Shown: positions 34,907 through 43,725 of the stretch, one piece after another | Layout of the letters: every line of letters starts with the position of its first letter | Position numbering within the stretch: the stretch's first letter is position 1 | Assembly (NCBI RefSeq): GCF_020595055.1 | Contig: NZ_JAJDOO010000027.1 | Coordinates: 1 to 64,000, forward strand | Direction of reading: 5' to 3' | Origin: Desulfosporosinus shakirovi | GTDB taxonomy: Bacteria > Bacillota > Desulfitobacteriia > Desulfitobacteriales > Desulfitobacteriaceae | Length of the DNA stretch: 64,000 nt | Program-made: the position numbers and the translations under genes | The notes under the pieces: generated by a model | Database searches by the model: none | Told to the model about the DNA's origin: nothing | What the model saw: the letters and a program-made list of their open reading frames with translations, nothing else

Positions 34907-35115
34907 TTTCTCGCACTCCCCCTTAGAACTGTATCAATAAGCTAAGATCATTCATTCATTCATTCATTTATCTAACCACCACTATACTTCCACCTTAAAG
35001 GGGAAAATGAGAGAGGACGGCTCCACTATTGGCCCTGGCCCTATATCCAGTACACACCTTGATATTTGTTCTGTATATGAAGCAGACTCCATCTAAGCGA
35101 CTTTTCTTAATCCCT

Positions 35116-35883
35116 CTAATTCTTAGCCTCAGGAGGTACGAGATAAGGGATTGGATTAACGGGTTGATTATTTTTTCTTAGTTCAAAATGAAGCCATGGT
35201 TTTTTGAGAGGCGCGGAAAGACCAACAGTTCCTACCACCTGTCCCTTCTCAATGCGCTGACCTTCGTCAACCTTTATTTCGCCGAGATTTCCAAGCACCG
35301 TGGTCCACCCATCTCCAAAATCAATTTTAACTATTTTACCCAACTGAGGGTCTACCCCGACGATAGTTACAACCCCGCCGGCAGGCGTAATCACAGGAAT
35401 TCCCAAGGCACTTCCCACGTCGAGTCCTTGATGGACTGAATCATCACTTCCCACGTCTCCAAATCCGGCCATGACCGGTCCGGAAATGGGAGGTAAGAAT
35501 TTCCCTTTCATCTTCAGATCCACGGGGACACTTTCACTGGGCACCCCCCCCAAAGACAATGCTTCTTTCGCCATATTATTGAGAGCTGTGTAATAATTCC
35601 CTGAATCCATAGCACCCCGATAGATAGAATGGACAGCTAAGGAAACTTGATCTGAACTATTGGCACTAAAAAACACCATTAGGAACATCATGGCAGCTAA
35701 GAAGGTTCGCTTCTGGGTACCATTCCAATGGTTCAGGAAGTTTCCCCACTCTTTCTTGACAGGATTTCGATGACGAGTGTATTGGTTATTGCGTGGCGTG
35801 GATTTACCCCGCCCCTGTTCTTTGCCAACTTCCTGGATCGCCCGTTCCCATTCCCAATCATCCCAACGTTCAAAAGGATTCAT
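35116..35883 (-). CDS. spoIVFA: SpoIVFA-like M23-domain membrane protein
   Basis: 255 residues: a charged cytoplasmic N-terminus (~65 residues), one membrane helix (FLAAMMFLMVFFSA), then an extracytoplasmic part ending in a LytM/M23 domain (~140-250). Zinc ligands appear kept in VHQGLDVGSALG and LHFELR, but the usual H-x-H reads W-L-H and the usual AHL segment reads GNLGEI, so peptidase activity is doubtful. That fits SpoIVFA, which inhibits SpoIVFB and is itself degraded when the forespore signals. Upstream of spoIVFB on the same strand. A catalytic M23 endopeptidase remains possible. Confidence 0.78.
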   Translation of the reverse strand: MNPFERWDDWEWERAIQEVGKEQGRGKSTPRNNQYTRHRNPVKKEWGNFLNHWNGTQKRTFLAAMMFLMVFFSANSSDQVSLAVHSIYRGAMDSGNYYTALNNMAKEALSLGGVPSESVPVDLKMKGKFLPPISGPVMAGFGDVGSDDSVHQGLDVGSALGIPVITPAGGVVTIVGVDPQLGKIVKIDFGDGWTTVLGNLGEIKVDEGQRIEKGQVVGTVGLSAPLKKPWLHFELRKNNQPVNPIPYLVPPEAKN

Positions 35884-35898
35884 CCGCTCCCCCCCTTT

Positions 35899-36419
35899 TC
35901 GTGGTTCGTGGTTCGATATTCGTAGTTCGTAGTTCGTAGTTCGCGGCTCCTAGTTCCTGGTTCGAACTTTGAATTCGATTCTGCGAATCGAAGAACATAA
36001 TTGCATTTAGCTTTTAACTTAGGCTGGAGGTTTTAAGTACTATGCGAACTTTGTTCCCTTCGACTCGAAGGTCGAACTTTTGGAAACCTCGAACCTTAAA
36101 CCCCGAACCTCAATTTTCTATTCTCTATACTCAATATTTGTGCCTAATGCCTCAACTATGGCTCGTACGCCCATTAATAGTCTATGAAATAGGCAAAAAA
36201 AATAGAACTGCGTGCAGTTCTATTTCGAGAGCCGAAGTTCGAGGTACGAGGTTGGAATTGTGATTTGGATTCTGCGAATCCAAGAACAGACTTGACCTTA
36301 GAATCAACTTAAACCTTAGACCGTGAACGTAGGTTAAAATCAGGCTGAGGCTTTAAATACTGTGCGAACTTTGTTCGCTTCTAATTCGAACCACGAACTA
36401 CGAATATCGAACCACGATT
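35899..36419. repeat. GTTCG-rich intergenic element between rodA and spoIVFA
   Basis: Left border GTGGTTCGTGGTTCG... with ATATTCGTAGTTCG; right border CGAACTACGAATATCGAACC and ACGA, the inverse. Inside are two direct sub-copies, each with GATTCTGCGAATC-AAGAACA and, ~80 bases on, a TGCGAACTTTGTTC motif (35979-36066 and 36268-36378). The terminator at 36201-36224 lies between the sub-copies. Related elements fill the mrdA-mreD and mreB-radC gaps. No gene is supported here. Confidence 0.75.
36195..36224 (-). terminator. Terminator downstream of rodA
   Basis: AATAGAACTG at 36201-36210 pairs with CAGTTCTATT at 36215-36224. On the minus strand a run of eight or more T follows immediately. It ends the rodA transcript and makes spoIVFAB a separate unit. 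Confidence 0.85.
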
Positions 36420-36430
36420 ATGGACCACGA

Positions 36431-37591
36431 TCAAAACATCAGCCTGCGGTGCCTTAAGTTTACACTTAACAACAAGCCGATTGCGGCCATATTTGACCAC
36501 ATGGCACTGCCTCCGGCACTGATGAGAGGAAGGGGAATTCCTGTGACAGGCATGATTCCGGAGGTCATACCGACATTGACGAGAATATGAAAGGTAAACA
36601 TCGAAACAACACCCGTACCTATCAACATTCCGTACATATCACGAGCTCTTATAGTAATATAGATGCTGCGCAAAAGAAAGATCAAAAAGAGGAACAGTAA
36701 AGTGATGGTTCCGATAAAGCCGAACTCTTCTCCGACCACAGAGAAAACGAAGTCTGTGTGGTGCTCCGGCAGAAAGTTCAACTGACCCTGGGTTCCCCCG
36801 CGGTATCCCTTTCCCCATAAACCACCTGACCCTATCGCCCAGAGAGATTGAAGAATGTGCCATCCGTCTCCTGACCGATCTGATGCCGGATCCATGAAGA
36901 TAACCAGACGATTCAACTGATATTCCTGCAGCGGAAGCGGGAGCCCTTGAGCCCATTGTAACCACCCCGGCAAGTCCGTGGAGAAGTGGAGCCAAAGGAC
37001 TATCCCCACTACTGCGGCTCCCCCCAATAACAAGCCTCCAAATTTCCAGGGGTTAGCTCCGGCAACGAACATCATACCGATAAATATGGCCACAAAAACT
37101 AAAGTCGTTCCTAAATCCGGTTGCTTAAAGATCAGGAGCATGGGGCCTAGCATAAATAAAAACGGCGGGATAAAATCCTTGATATCATTCAGCCTGCCCT
37201 TGCGCTTCGCTAAAAAATCTGCGAAGGTGAGAATAATAAAAATTTTGGCAAACTCTGAGGGCTGAATCCCTATGCTATCAGTAAAGTAAATCCAGCGGGT
37301 GGCACCCTTAGCTGTGTCTCCGAAAAAGATGACGATCAAGAGCAGCACTATATTAAAACCATATATCCACCAGCGAAAATATTGCCATTTCTGATAATCG
37401 ATGACGGCAATAACCACTGCAATTACAATCCCCGTCACAATCCAGACAGTTTGGGTCTCCACATAGTGAAAAGGATCTGATTTTATCACATTGATTGAAG
37501 CTGTACTCAAGATCACGAGACTAGCTGCTAATAACAGAAATGTAAACAGAATGAATAACACGTCCAGATTTCTTAATGCTCGTCTATCCAC
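36431..37591 (-). CDS. rodA: Rod-shape SEDS peptidoglycan polymerase
   Basis: 386 residues with ten membrane helices. SEDS-family signatures are GIQPSEFAKI (near residue 115), the large extracytoplasmic loop with HILQSLWAIGSGGLWGKGYR and LPEHHTDFVFSVVGEEFGF, and the C-terminal PVTGIPLPLISAGGSAM. RodA polymerises lipid II during elongation together with PBP2, whose gene is in the same block. It lies downstream of minE, past a terminator at 37785-37814, so it probably has its own promoter. In the family the catalytic Asp lies in the large loop; an Asp is present in the HTDFVF motif. Confidence 0.92.
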   Translation of the reverse strand: MDRRALRNLDVLFILFTFLLLAASLVILSTASINVIKSDPFHYVETQTVWIVTGIVIAVVIAVIDYQKWQYFRWWIYGFNIVLLLIVIFFGDTAKGATRWIYFTDSIGIQPSEFAKIFIILTFADFLAKRKGRLNDIKDFIPPFLFMLGPMLLIFKQPDLGTTLVFVAIFIGMMFVAGANPWKFGGLLLGGAAVVGIVLWLHFSTDLPGWLQWAQGLPLPLQEYQLNRLVIFMDPASDRSGDGWHILQSLWAIGSGGLWGKGYRGGTQGQLNFLPEHHTDFVFSVVGEEFGFIGTITLLFLFLIFLLRSIYITIRARDMYGMLIGTGVVSMFTFHILVNVGMTSGIMPVTGIPLPLISAGGSAMWSNMAAIGLLLSVNLRHRRLMF

Positions 37592-37784
37592 GTGAAAAAT
37601 CCCCTTAGGTTATTTGCTGAATCCTTGCTTGCTCATTATATCATATCCAAGGCGATGTTCGAAGTTCGAGATTAGTGGTTCATACATCTCTTATACCCGG
37701 AGCACTAAACTAATACTACGAAGTCTTTAGAATTGCCTTATATCCCCATAGTTGAAACTAGGGACCTTATGGCAGCAAGTTGAA

Positions 37785-37814
37785 AAGGGCATGACAATAA
37801 CGTGTCATGCCCTT
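37785..37814 (-). terminator. Terminator after minE
   Basis: AAGGGCATGACA at 37785-37796 and TGTCATGCCCTT at 37803-37814 form a perfect 12-bp stem with a six-base loop. On the minus strand a short T run follows (CCCTTTTCAAC). It closes the minCDE transcript. Confidence 0.85.
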
Positions 37815-37845
37815 CTAGAAAAAAGGTTATTGCAAAATCCTTATT

Positions 37846-38139
37846 CTATTCGGCTAACTCTTTGGTTGCATAATCCCGCTTCATTTTCACGACTGGAATG
37901 TTGGCAACCAAGGCCACTTCCCGATCATCCTGACAGAGATTAAACTCAAGTGCAGCTTCGTCGATTTCCATGTAGTTTGAGATAACTTTAACTAAATCTT
38001 CTCTTAATTTGTTGAGCATGGCAGGCGAGATGCTGGCACGGTCATGCACTAAGACGAGCCGCAGACGTTCTTTTGCCACCGTCTTGCTCGAGGCGCTTTC
38101 CCTGCCTAGCATTCGGCTGATAAATTCTAACAAGGACAA
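37846..38139 (-). CDS. minE: Cell division topological specificity factor MinE
   Basis: 97 residues. The N-terminal anti-MinCD segment (LEFISRMLGRESASSKTVAK) leads into the conserved ERLRLVLVHDRASISPAML; the C-terminal half forms the dimer domain (IPVVKMKRDYA). MinE stimulates MinD ATPase and drives pole-to-pole oscillation. It follows minD by 23 bases. Clostridia of this group use MinE where Bacillus uses DivIVA, so a full MinCDE set is expected. Confidence 0.95.
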   Translation of the reverse strand: MSLLEFISRMLGRESASSKTVAKERLRLVLVHDRASISPAMLNKLREDLVKVISNYMEIDEAALEFNLCQDDREVALVANIPVVKMKRDYATKELAE

Positions 38140-38162
38140 TTCCTCCTCTCAGTACCGAACGG

Positions 38163-38957
38163 TCAACCTATGCCAATGAGCCTCTTGAGTCTATCCATAA
38201 TTCCTACGGGTACATCAAGGTTCATCAGTGGGATGTCTTCCCCCTCGATTCTCTTCGTAATCCGCCGGTAAGCCTCTCCAGCTTTTGATCCCATATCCAT
38301 GACAGCGGGCTCACCACGGTTCGTAGAAACCACGATGCTCTCGTCTTCCGGAACCACACCAATGAGCTCGATAGCTAAAATATCTAAAATATCCGAGATA
38401 TCCATCATATCTCCGCGTTTCACCATATCCGGGCGCAGACGGTTAATGATCAATTTCGGATTTCTCAGCTCCGCAGCTTCCAGTAAGCCGATAATTCGGT
38501 CTGCGTCGCGGACTGCACTGACTTCAGGAGTACAAACGACAACCGCTCGATCTGCACCGGCAATCGCATTGCGGAATCCTTGCTCAATTCCTGCCGGGCA
38601 GTCAATAATTGCATAATCAAATTCTGTTTTAAGCTCCTCAGCCAGTGCTTTCATCTGTTCAGGGTTAACGGCTGTTTTATCCTTTGTTTGTGCAGCGGGA
38701 AGCAAAAAGAGATTTGGAAAACGTTTATCTTTGATAAGCGCTTGTTTCAAGCGGCAATTCCCACTCGTTACATCCACCAGATCGTAAACAATACGATTTT
38801 CTAAACCCAAGACGACATCAAGGTTACGCAAACCGATATCTGTATCGACAAGAACGACTTTATGACCGTTACTGGCTAATCCTGTGCCGATATTTGCCGA
38901 TGTGGTCGTCTTGCCTACGCCCCCTTTTCCGGAAGTTACTACGATTACCTCACCCAT
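38163..38957 (-). CDS. minD: Septum-site determining ATPase MinD
   Basis: 264 residues. The deviant Walker A SGKGGVGKTT is at residues ~9-18, switch I has VDTDIGLRNLDVVLG, and Walker B is YAIIDCPAGIEQG. The C-terminal amphipathic helix (VGIMDRLKRLIGIG) is the membrane-targeting sequence. MinD recruits MinC to the membrane and is released by MinE. The gene follows minC by 37 bases on the same strand. Confidence 0.96.
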   Translation of the reverse strand: MGEVIVVTSGKGGVGKTTTSANIGTGLASNGHKVVLVDTDIGLRNLDVVLGLENRIVYDLVDVTSGNCRLKQALIKDKRFPNLFLLPAAQTKDKTAVNPEQMKALAEELKTEFDYAIIDCPAGIEQGFRNAIAGADRAVVVCTPEVSAVRDADRIIGLLEAAELRNPKLIINRLRPDMVKRGDMMDISDILDILAIELIGVVPEDESIVVSTNRGEPAVMDMGSKAGEAYRRITKRIEGEDIPLMNLDVPVGIMDRLKRLIGIG

Positions 38958-38994
38958 AGTTAGACCTGCCTTTCCCTATAGACTTATTCTCTCA

Positions 38995-39690
38995 TTAACG
39001 GGCCTTGCCGCGCCAACCACTCATTCCGGCCGCTTCAACCATTAATTGATCATCTTTGATCCTAGCTATCTCCGGACCTCGTCCATCCGTTCCATCATCC
39101 GGTGCCCTAGTCACCAAATCTGCAATTCGTAATTGAGTAGGTGCCAAATGATAGGCGCTTACTGAGGCCTTCCGATCACCTGTCGCTCCGGCATGGGCAA
39201 CTCCTCTAAGGGAACCCAGAACGACAATGTTACCGGTCGCTATAATTTCCGCCCCCGGGTTAACATCACCCAGCACAACAACATGCCCCTCATACTGCAC
39301 ACTTTTTCCGGAACGAAGCGTGCGTTCCATAAAGAGACAGTGTCCTTCCGACATCCCTTCCTCCCAGCGTGCATCTGGTACATAGGACCTGGCTTTGGGA
39401 AGGTAGACTTCTTCCGAGGTCATCCATCCGGCAAGTTCCAACCCGTTCTGTTTCAAAACGGTTGTCAAACCAGCGTGTTCATCCTCGGAAAACTCTCTTT
39501 TCCCAGCATAGCACCGAACGGTTGCTCCCTGGAGGAATTGGTCAGAGTTCTTCATAAGGTTATCGAGTTCATTCATTAGCAATTCAAAGTTCGCAACCGG
39601 ATCTAAGTATAACACCAATCCGTCGCGGGTGCCCTTTAGTGCCACATGTTCTGTCCGTGTCAACCTGCACAATCCCCCATTGCTTGTCAT
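38995..39690 (-). CDS. minC: Septum-site determining protein MinC
   Basis: 231 residues. The N-terminal domain has VALKGTRDGLVLYLDP and the C-terminal beta-helix has GHVVVLGDVNPGAEIIATGN and VVLGSLRGVAHAG, the MinD- and FtsZ-contacting part, followed by ARIKDDQLMVEA. MinC blocks FtsZ assembly away from mid-cell. First gene of minCDE and separated from mrdA by ~180 bases with a terminator at mrdA's end, so the min genes likely have a promoter in that gap. Confidence 0.94.
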   Translation of the reverse strand: MTSNGGLCRLTRTEHVALKGTRDGLVLYLDPVANFELLMNELDNLMKNSDQFLQGATVRCYAGKREFSEDEHAGLTTVLKQNGLELAGWMTSEEVYLPKARSYVPDARWEEGMSEGHCLFMERTLRSGKSVQYEGHVVVLGDVNPGAEIIATGNIVVLGSLRGVAHAGATGDRKASVSAYHLAPTQLRIADLVTRAPDDGTDGRGPEIARIKDDQLMVEAAGMSGWRGKAR

Positions 39691-39840
39691 AAATTCTACC
39701 GGTCATAAAGTATATTATTTCGGGTGGCATAAGTGCAACTAAGCAGGCGCCTTCGCAAAACTCGACGCCAAGCTGAGTTTTCTATAAATGCACTCCTATA
39801 AATTCTACAAGCCTGTCCAAATTCCCTTTATCCAAATGAA

Positions 39841-39868
39841 AAAAACGAGGATAAATTTCCTCGTTTTT
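39841..39868 (-). terminator. Terminator overlapping the end of mrdA
   Basis: AAAAACGAGGA at 39841-39851 and TCCTCGTTTTT at 39858-39868 form the stem; the outer part begins at the last base of the mrdA stop codon. On the minus strand the right-hand arm ends in a T run. Confidence 0.8.
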
Positions 39869-41988
39869 CAGCCTCCATTCGTGTTCTTCCAACCAAAATA
39901 TTTCATAAAAGCCGCCTTGGCGACGTAACCTGCTGTTTCTCCGCCGTGTCCTCCAAATTCAACAACCCCTGCGAAGGCAACCTGTGGATTATCATAAGGA
40001 GCAAAGGCCACAAAGACCCCGTTGTATATTTCTCCGGAAATCGTATCTTTCGATCCGATCTGGGCGGTTCCTGTTTTCCCTCCGCCTGTAAATTCCGGTA
40101 CATCTGCGAAGAGCCAGTTGGCGGTTCCTTCTCCGGTCGTTACGCCACCCATCGCCTGTTTAACCTGATCTAAGATTTCAGGAGAAACGGAGACGGTATT
40201 GAGAACCTTAGGTTCAAATTGTTGAACCGTCTCCCCTGTACGCGAATCCAAGAGTTTATCCACTACAAAGGGGCGATAATGCTTGCCTCCGTTTACTATG
40301 GTTGCCACATAGTTAGCTAATTGCACAGGAGTGTAGGCGTTATACCCTTGCCCGATGGAATTGTTGTAACTGTCATAGGCTTGCCATTCAAGAGGTTCCA
40401 ACGTTCGCAGTTTATACAAATCATTAATCTTTTTAATTTCAGCGTCTTTCTCTTTTTGCACCAGCTGTCTGTTTGTCTCCTCCGCAGCCTGCTCCAGTTT
40501 GGGAGCGTAATCGCTCTCAATCTTCGCCAGTGCTTCATCACGGGACTTAAGGGCATTTTCATGGATATTTGTAAAATAAGTTTTCTTCCATTCGGCTGAA
40601 GGGGAAATTCCTTTAGCTTCGCCGGGTAAATCAATCCCGCTTTCAATACCCAGACCGAATTCCCGGGCGACCTGTCCGATGGTTTCCGGATTAGAATCAA
40701 AAACTCGGCGACCCATGATTTCAAAGTAAATATTTGAGGATTTAGCCATGGCTCGATAAAGGTTGACAAGCCCGAAGTAATTGCCGCCCCATTCCTCAAC
40801 CCCTTGTTGTTGAGCACCACGCCCCCCTAAAGAGGAGAGTCTGTCATCAATCTGCTCATAGGGCGTGGTTTGTTTCGATTGCAAAGCAGACATAGCTGTC
40901 ACCATTTTAAAGGTGGATCCCGGTGGATATAAACCGGTCAAGGCCCGATTTAGGGAAGCTGCTTCTGAGGCGCGTTTAGGATCTTGGGGCCAATACTTAT
41001 CAGCCATTTGATCGGATATGATGCCGATCAAGTCATTGGGATCCATTGCCGGACGAGAAGTCATGGCTAGGATCTTGCCGGTATTGACATCCATCACGAC
41101 AGCTGCTCCCGCATGGGCAGCCGGGTTTTGCTTTTGAATATCCAGTATAACCTGATCCAGGGTATCATCCACGGTCTTTTGCAGGTCTGCATCAAGGGTC
41201 AGTTGAACCGTCTTTCCCGCTTCCGCTTCTTGGATGATCTGTTTAGAAACAGGACGGGCATTATTATCAACTTCAACTTGTTGAACCCCTTCCTTCCCTC
41301 GCAGCCAGAAGTCATAGGATTTTTCAACCCCCATTTTGCCGACCAGGTCCCCCTGTGCGTACTCAAAACCGACCTCCTGAGCATCTGTGTCTTTATTAAA
41401 CTGAGCAATTTCCGGATCTGAAATCTCTCGAACATACCCTAGGAGCTGACCAAGTAAGGTTGTTTCGGGGTATGAACGAACAGGAATTGCATCCACACTT
41501 ACGCCGGGAAGCTCCTCCTGGTGTTCTGCAATAACGGCCTGGAGCTCGGGGGAAATCTCATCGAGAATAATGACAGGGCGATAGCGTTCCCATTGGTGAT
41601 TCTGAATATTGGCGAAAATATCTTCAGCAATTGACTCGACGGTTTGATTGGCATTGGGCCATTCCGGCTGAATGTAAAATGCTAATTGTTTGACAACATC
41701 TTTCCACTCATCCCCTTTTGCCTGTTGCAAATCCATCCAATTTAAGTGGACAACGAACTCAGGAATACTCGTTACCAAAAGCTTACCATTTCTGTCCACA
41801 ATATCTCCCCTTGTAGGAGCCACCTTGACCAGCTTCATGACGTTGCCTTTGGCCATGGCAGAATAATAAGAACCTTGGGCAATCTGTAAGCGCCATAGGT
41901 TAAAGCTTAGAATTAAAAAAATAAGCACAACTACGGCGCTCAAGCCCCAGAGCCGATAGGTATAGGGTTTTCGTTCTCTATCATCCAT
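39868..41988 (-). CDS. mrdA: Penicillin-binding protein 2, elongation transpeptidase
   Basis: 706 residues: one N-terminal membrane helix (~12-34), the PBP dimer/pedestal domain (~55-250, with VAPTRGDIVDRNGKLL), and the transpeptidase domain. Active-site motifs are STFK with Ser358, SSN at ~417-419, and KTG at 638-640. Between SAEWKK and NSIGQGYN (~470-540) lies an insert of ~70 residues rich in Lys, Glu and Ala with predicted coiled-coil character, absent from most PBP2 proteins. It cross-links peptidoglycan made by RodA. Next upstream is mreD across a repeat-filled gap. Confidence 0.93.
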   Translation of the reverse strand: MDDRERKPYTYRLWGLSAVVVLIFLILSFNLWRLQIAQGSYYSAMAKGNVMKLVKVAPTRGDIVDRNGKLLVTSIPEFVVHLNWMDLQQAKGDEWKDVVKQLAFYIQPEWPNANQTVESIAEDIFANIQNHQWERYRPVIILDEISPELQAVIAEHQEELPGVSVDAIPVRSYPETTLLGQLLGYVREISDPEIAQFNKDTDAQEVGFEYAQGDLVGKMGVEKSYDFWLRGKEGVQQVEVDNNARPVSKQIIQEAEAGKTVQLTLDADLQKTVDDTLDQVILDIQKQNPAAHAGAAVVMDVNTGKILAMTSRPAMDPNDLIGIISDQMADKYWPQDPKRASEAASLNRALTGLYPPGSTFKMVTAMSALQSKQTTPYEQIDDRLSSLGGRGAQQQGVEEWGGNYFGLVNLYRAMAKSSNIYFEIMGRRVFDSNPETIGQVAREFGLGIESGIDLPGEAKGISPSAEWKKTYFTNIHENALKSRDEALAKIESDYAPKLEQAAEETNRQLVQKEKDAEIKKINDLYKLRTLEPLEWQAYDSYNNSIGQGYNAYTPVQLANYVATIVNGGKHYRPFVVDKLLDSRTGETVQQFEPKVLNTVSVSPEILDQVKQAMGGVTTGEGTANWLFADVPEFTGGGKTGTAQIGSKDTISGEIYNGVFVAFAPYDNPQVAFAGVVEFGGHGGETAGYVAKAAFMKYFGWKNTNGG

Positions 41989-42007
41989 TCAAAAAACTCC
42001 CCCCTTT

Positions 42008-42316
42008 ATCGTGGTTCGATATTCGTTGTTCGAGTGTGAATTCGATTCTACGAATCGAAGAATCGGAATAGATGTTCGAGCTCAATCCTAATGTTAACAG
42101 GTTGGTGCTTAAGGATAAATTCGAAGCGCAGTTGTGGGAACAAGGGGATGATTCTCTTGCTTCCCCTTTGAAGGCCACTTTGCGTAAGGTCGGGGATGTT
42201 TTCGACTTACATTGAACTACCTAACTTGCGTCTAAACTTGCCTGATGAATTAAATCGTTCTGCGAACTTGTTCGCTTCAATTTCGAACCACGAACTACGA
42301 ATATCAAACCACGATT
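42008..42316. repeat. GTTCG-rich intergenic element between mrdA and mreD
   Basis: Left border TCGTGGTTCGATATTCGTTG; right border CGAACCACGAACTACGAATA continuing ATCAAACCACGA, its inverse. Inside are GATTCTACGAATCGAAGAA (42044-42062) and CGAACTTGTTCG (42269-42280), the same internal motifs as in the rodA-spoIVFA element. A 47-codon plus-strand frame lies within (42072-42215). Confidence 0.7.
42072..42215 (+). CDS. Doubtful 47-codon ORF inside the intergenic element
   Basis: ATG at 42072 to TGA at 42213-42215 reads like real protein (MFELNPNVNRLVLKDKFEAQ, then LWEQGDDSLASPLKATLRKV and GDVFDLH). It opposes all neighbouring genes and has no ribosome binding site. It could be a captured gene fragment carried by the repeat element. 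I do not recognise the protein. Confidence 0.3.
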   Translation: MFELNPNVNRLVLKDKFEAQLWEQGDDSLASPLKATLRKVGDVFDLH

Positions 42317-42329
42317 TGGACTGCAATTT

Positions 42330-42848
42330 TTAGCGTTCATATTTCGGTCGATAACGCAGCCAGCCGCGAACGAAGGACTGATGAATCAAAGGATAGGTTA
42401 GGGGAACCATGATGGCGTTATACAAGGAAACCCCGATTACAAATCGGCCGATATCCCCCAGGGTCCAATGAAGTCCCGCGCCTAAACTCAAAAAAGCAAC
42501 TAACATTTGTCCCACTGAGGTGACAATGAACACCGTAAAGGTCGTTAAAAGAAAATTTTCTCGATACCAGCGTTCTGCTAACCAATAGCTTAAAAAGGCG
42601 ACCACCACGAGGGTGAGAGTATACATTCCAATGTAACGCCCCAAATAAAGATCTTCTAAGAAGCCCGCAACCAGACCCCAAATTAAACCTGAACGAAGTC
42701 TGTGATGCATGGCTATATAAATGGTTAAAAGCATGAGCAAATCCGGTTTGATCCCTGACCAAGACCAAAAGTGAAAAAGTGTGCCCGGTAAAATCAGGCT
42801 TAAGAGAAACATAACCGCAATCAAAACATAACGCACATTATCCACCAA
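42330..42848 (-). CDS. mreD: Rod shape-determining protein MreD
   Basis: 172 residues, five to six membrane helices, with the family segment IKPDLLMLLTIYIAMHHRLR and GFLEDLYLGRYIGMYTL after the first helix pair. MreD is a membrane component of the elongasome that links MreC to RodA/PBP2. Its start overlaps the end of mreC by 11 bases, showing translational coupling. Poorly conserved family, but topology and operon position are decisive. Confidence 0.9.
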   Translation of the reverse strand: MVDNVRYVLIAVMFLLSLILPGTLFHFWSWSGIKPDLLMLLTIYIAMHHRLRSGLIWGLVAGFLEDLYLGRYIGMYTLTLVVVAFLSYWLAERWYRENFLLTTFTVFIVTSVGQMLVAFLSLGAGLHWTLGDIGRFVIGVSLYNAIMVPLTYPLIHQSFVRGWLRYRPKYER

Positions 42849-43707
42849 CCATTTTAACGATATATACCTCTTCTAAGGAGTCAAAGTCGATGAGTGGTTT
42901 AATATAAGCAGTCTTAAGCAAACCGGAAGGGTCTAATTGGATTTCCTTGACTTGCCCGATGGGAACATCTTTGGGGTAAACTCCCCCCAGGCCGGAGGTA
43001 AATACTAAGTCTCCTACGTTAATGCTGTCCTCTCTGCGAAAAAGCATTTGTAAATTCCCTTCCGCTGTCAGACGGGAGCCGCGCTGATAGTTCCCTTGCA
43101 CAATGCCAAAGGTACTGTTGGCAGTGCTCCCACGCACCAACGCACTGACCTGCCCTTCCCCATCGAGGATTAACAAGACTTCAGACGTGGTCGACGTAAC
43201 GGACACGATTTTTCCTATAAGCCCCAAGTCTCCAATAACTGGGGCATTGGCCACAATCCCATCCTGGCTTCCACGATTTAAGGTTAACGTCCGGTACCAA
43301 GTGGTCGGGTTGCGATTAACTACGGAAGCCCCAACCTTTTCAAACTTTTCCAGGGTTGGACTGCGAAACTGACCCTGATCAAGCTCATTATATCGCATCC
43401 CAGCCAAGATTTCTGTTTTCAGCTTAATATTATCTCCTGTAAGCCGGTCAACCTTCTTGAGCAGTTCTTCGTTTTGACGGGCTACCTCAGTGAAACTCCA
43501 AAACGCCCGGGTATTATTCTTTATCACATTCCCAATCTGAAGAATTGGTTGTTCTAAAGGGCTTAAAACACGTTGCATGACTCCCCCAACAGGGTTAGGA
43601 AAATCACTTCCCATTCCCGTAAACCGAATCGCTATCAGCACCCCTAATAAGAGAAAGAAAACGAGAACCGCAATTCCCGTTATATTGACTCGCTTTTTCC
43701 TCACCAC
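42838..43707 (-). CDS. mreC: Rod shape-determining protein MreC
   Basis: 289 residues: a membrane helix at ~10-30, a coiled coil at ~70-105 (ENEELLKKVDRLTGDNIKLK in register), and the beta-barrel pair from ~125, with VVNRNPTTWYRTLTLNRGSQ and LVFTSGLGGVYPKDVPIGQV as family signatures. MreC activates PBP2 from outside the membrane. It lies 18 bases downstream of mreB. Confidence 0.94.
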   Translation of the reverse strand: MVRKKRVNITGIAVLVFFLLLGVLIAIRFTGMGSDFPNPVGGVMQRVLSPLEQPILQIGNVIKNNTRAFWSFTEVARQNEELLKKVDRLTGDNIKLKTEILAGMRYNELDQGQFRSPTLEKFEKVGASVVNRNPTTWYRTLTLNRGSQDGIVANAPVIGDLGLIGKIVSVTSTTSEVLLILDGEGQVSALVRGSTANSTFGIVQGNYQRGSRLTAEGNLQMLFRREDSINVGDLVFTSGLGGVYPKDVPIGQVKEIQLDPSGLLKTAYIKPLIDFDSLEEVYIVKMVGG

Positions 43708-43725
43708 AAATCCTCCCCGCTCTTT

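Noticed and set aside
36042-36263. Plus-strand 73-codon frame in the rodA-spoIVFA gap
   Set aside because: It crosses the terminator hairpin and the GTTCG repeat units and has repeat-derived composition.
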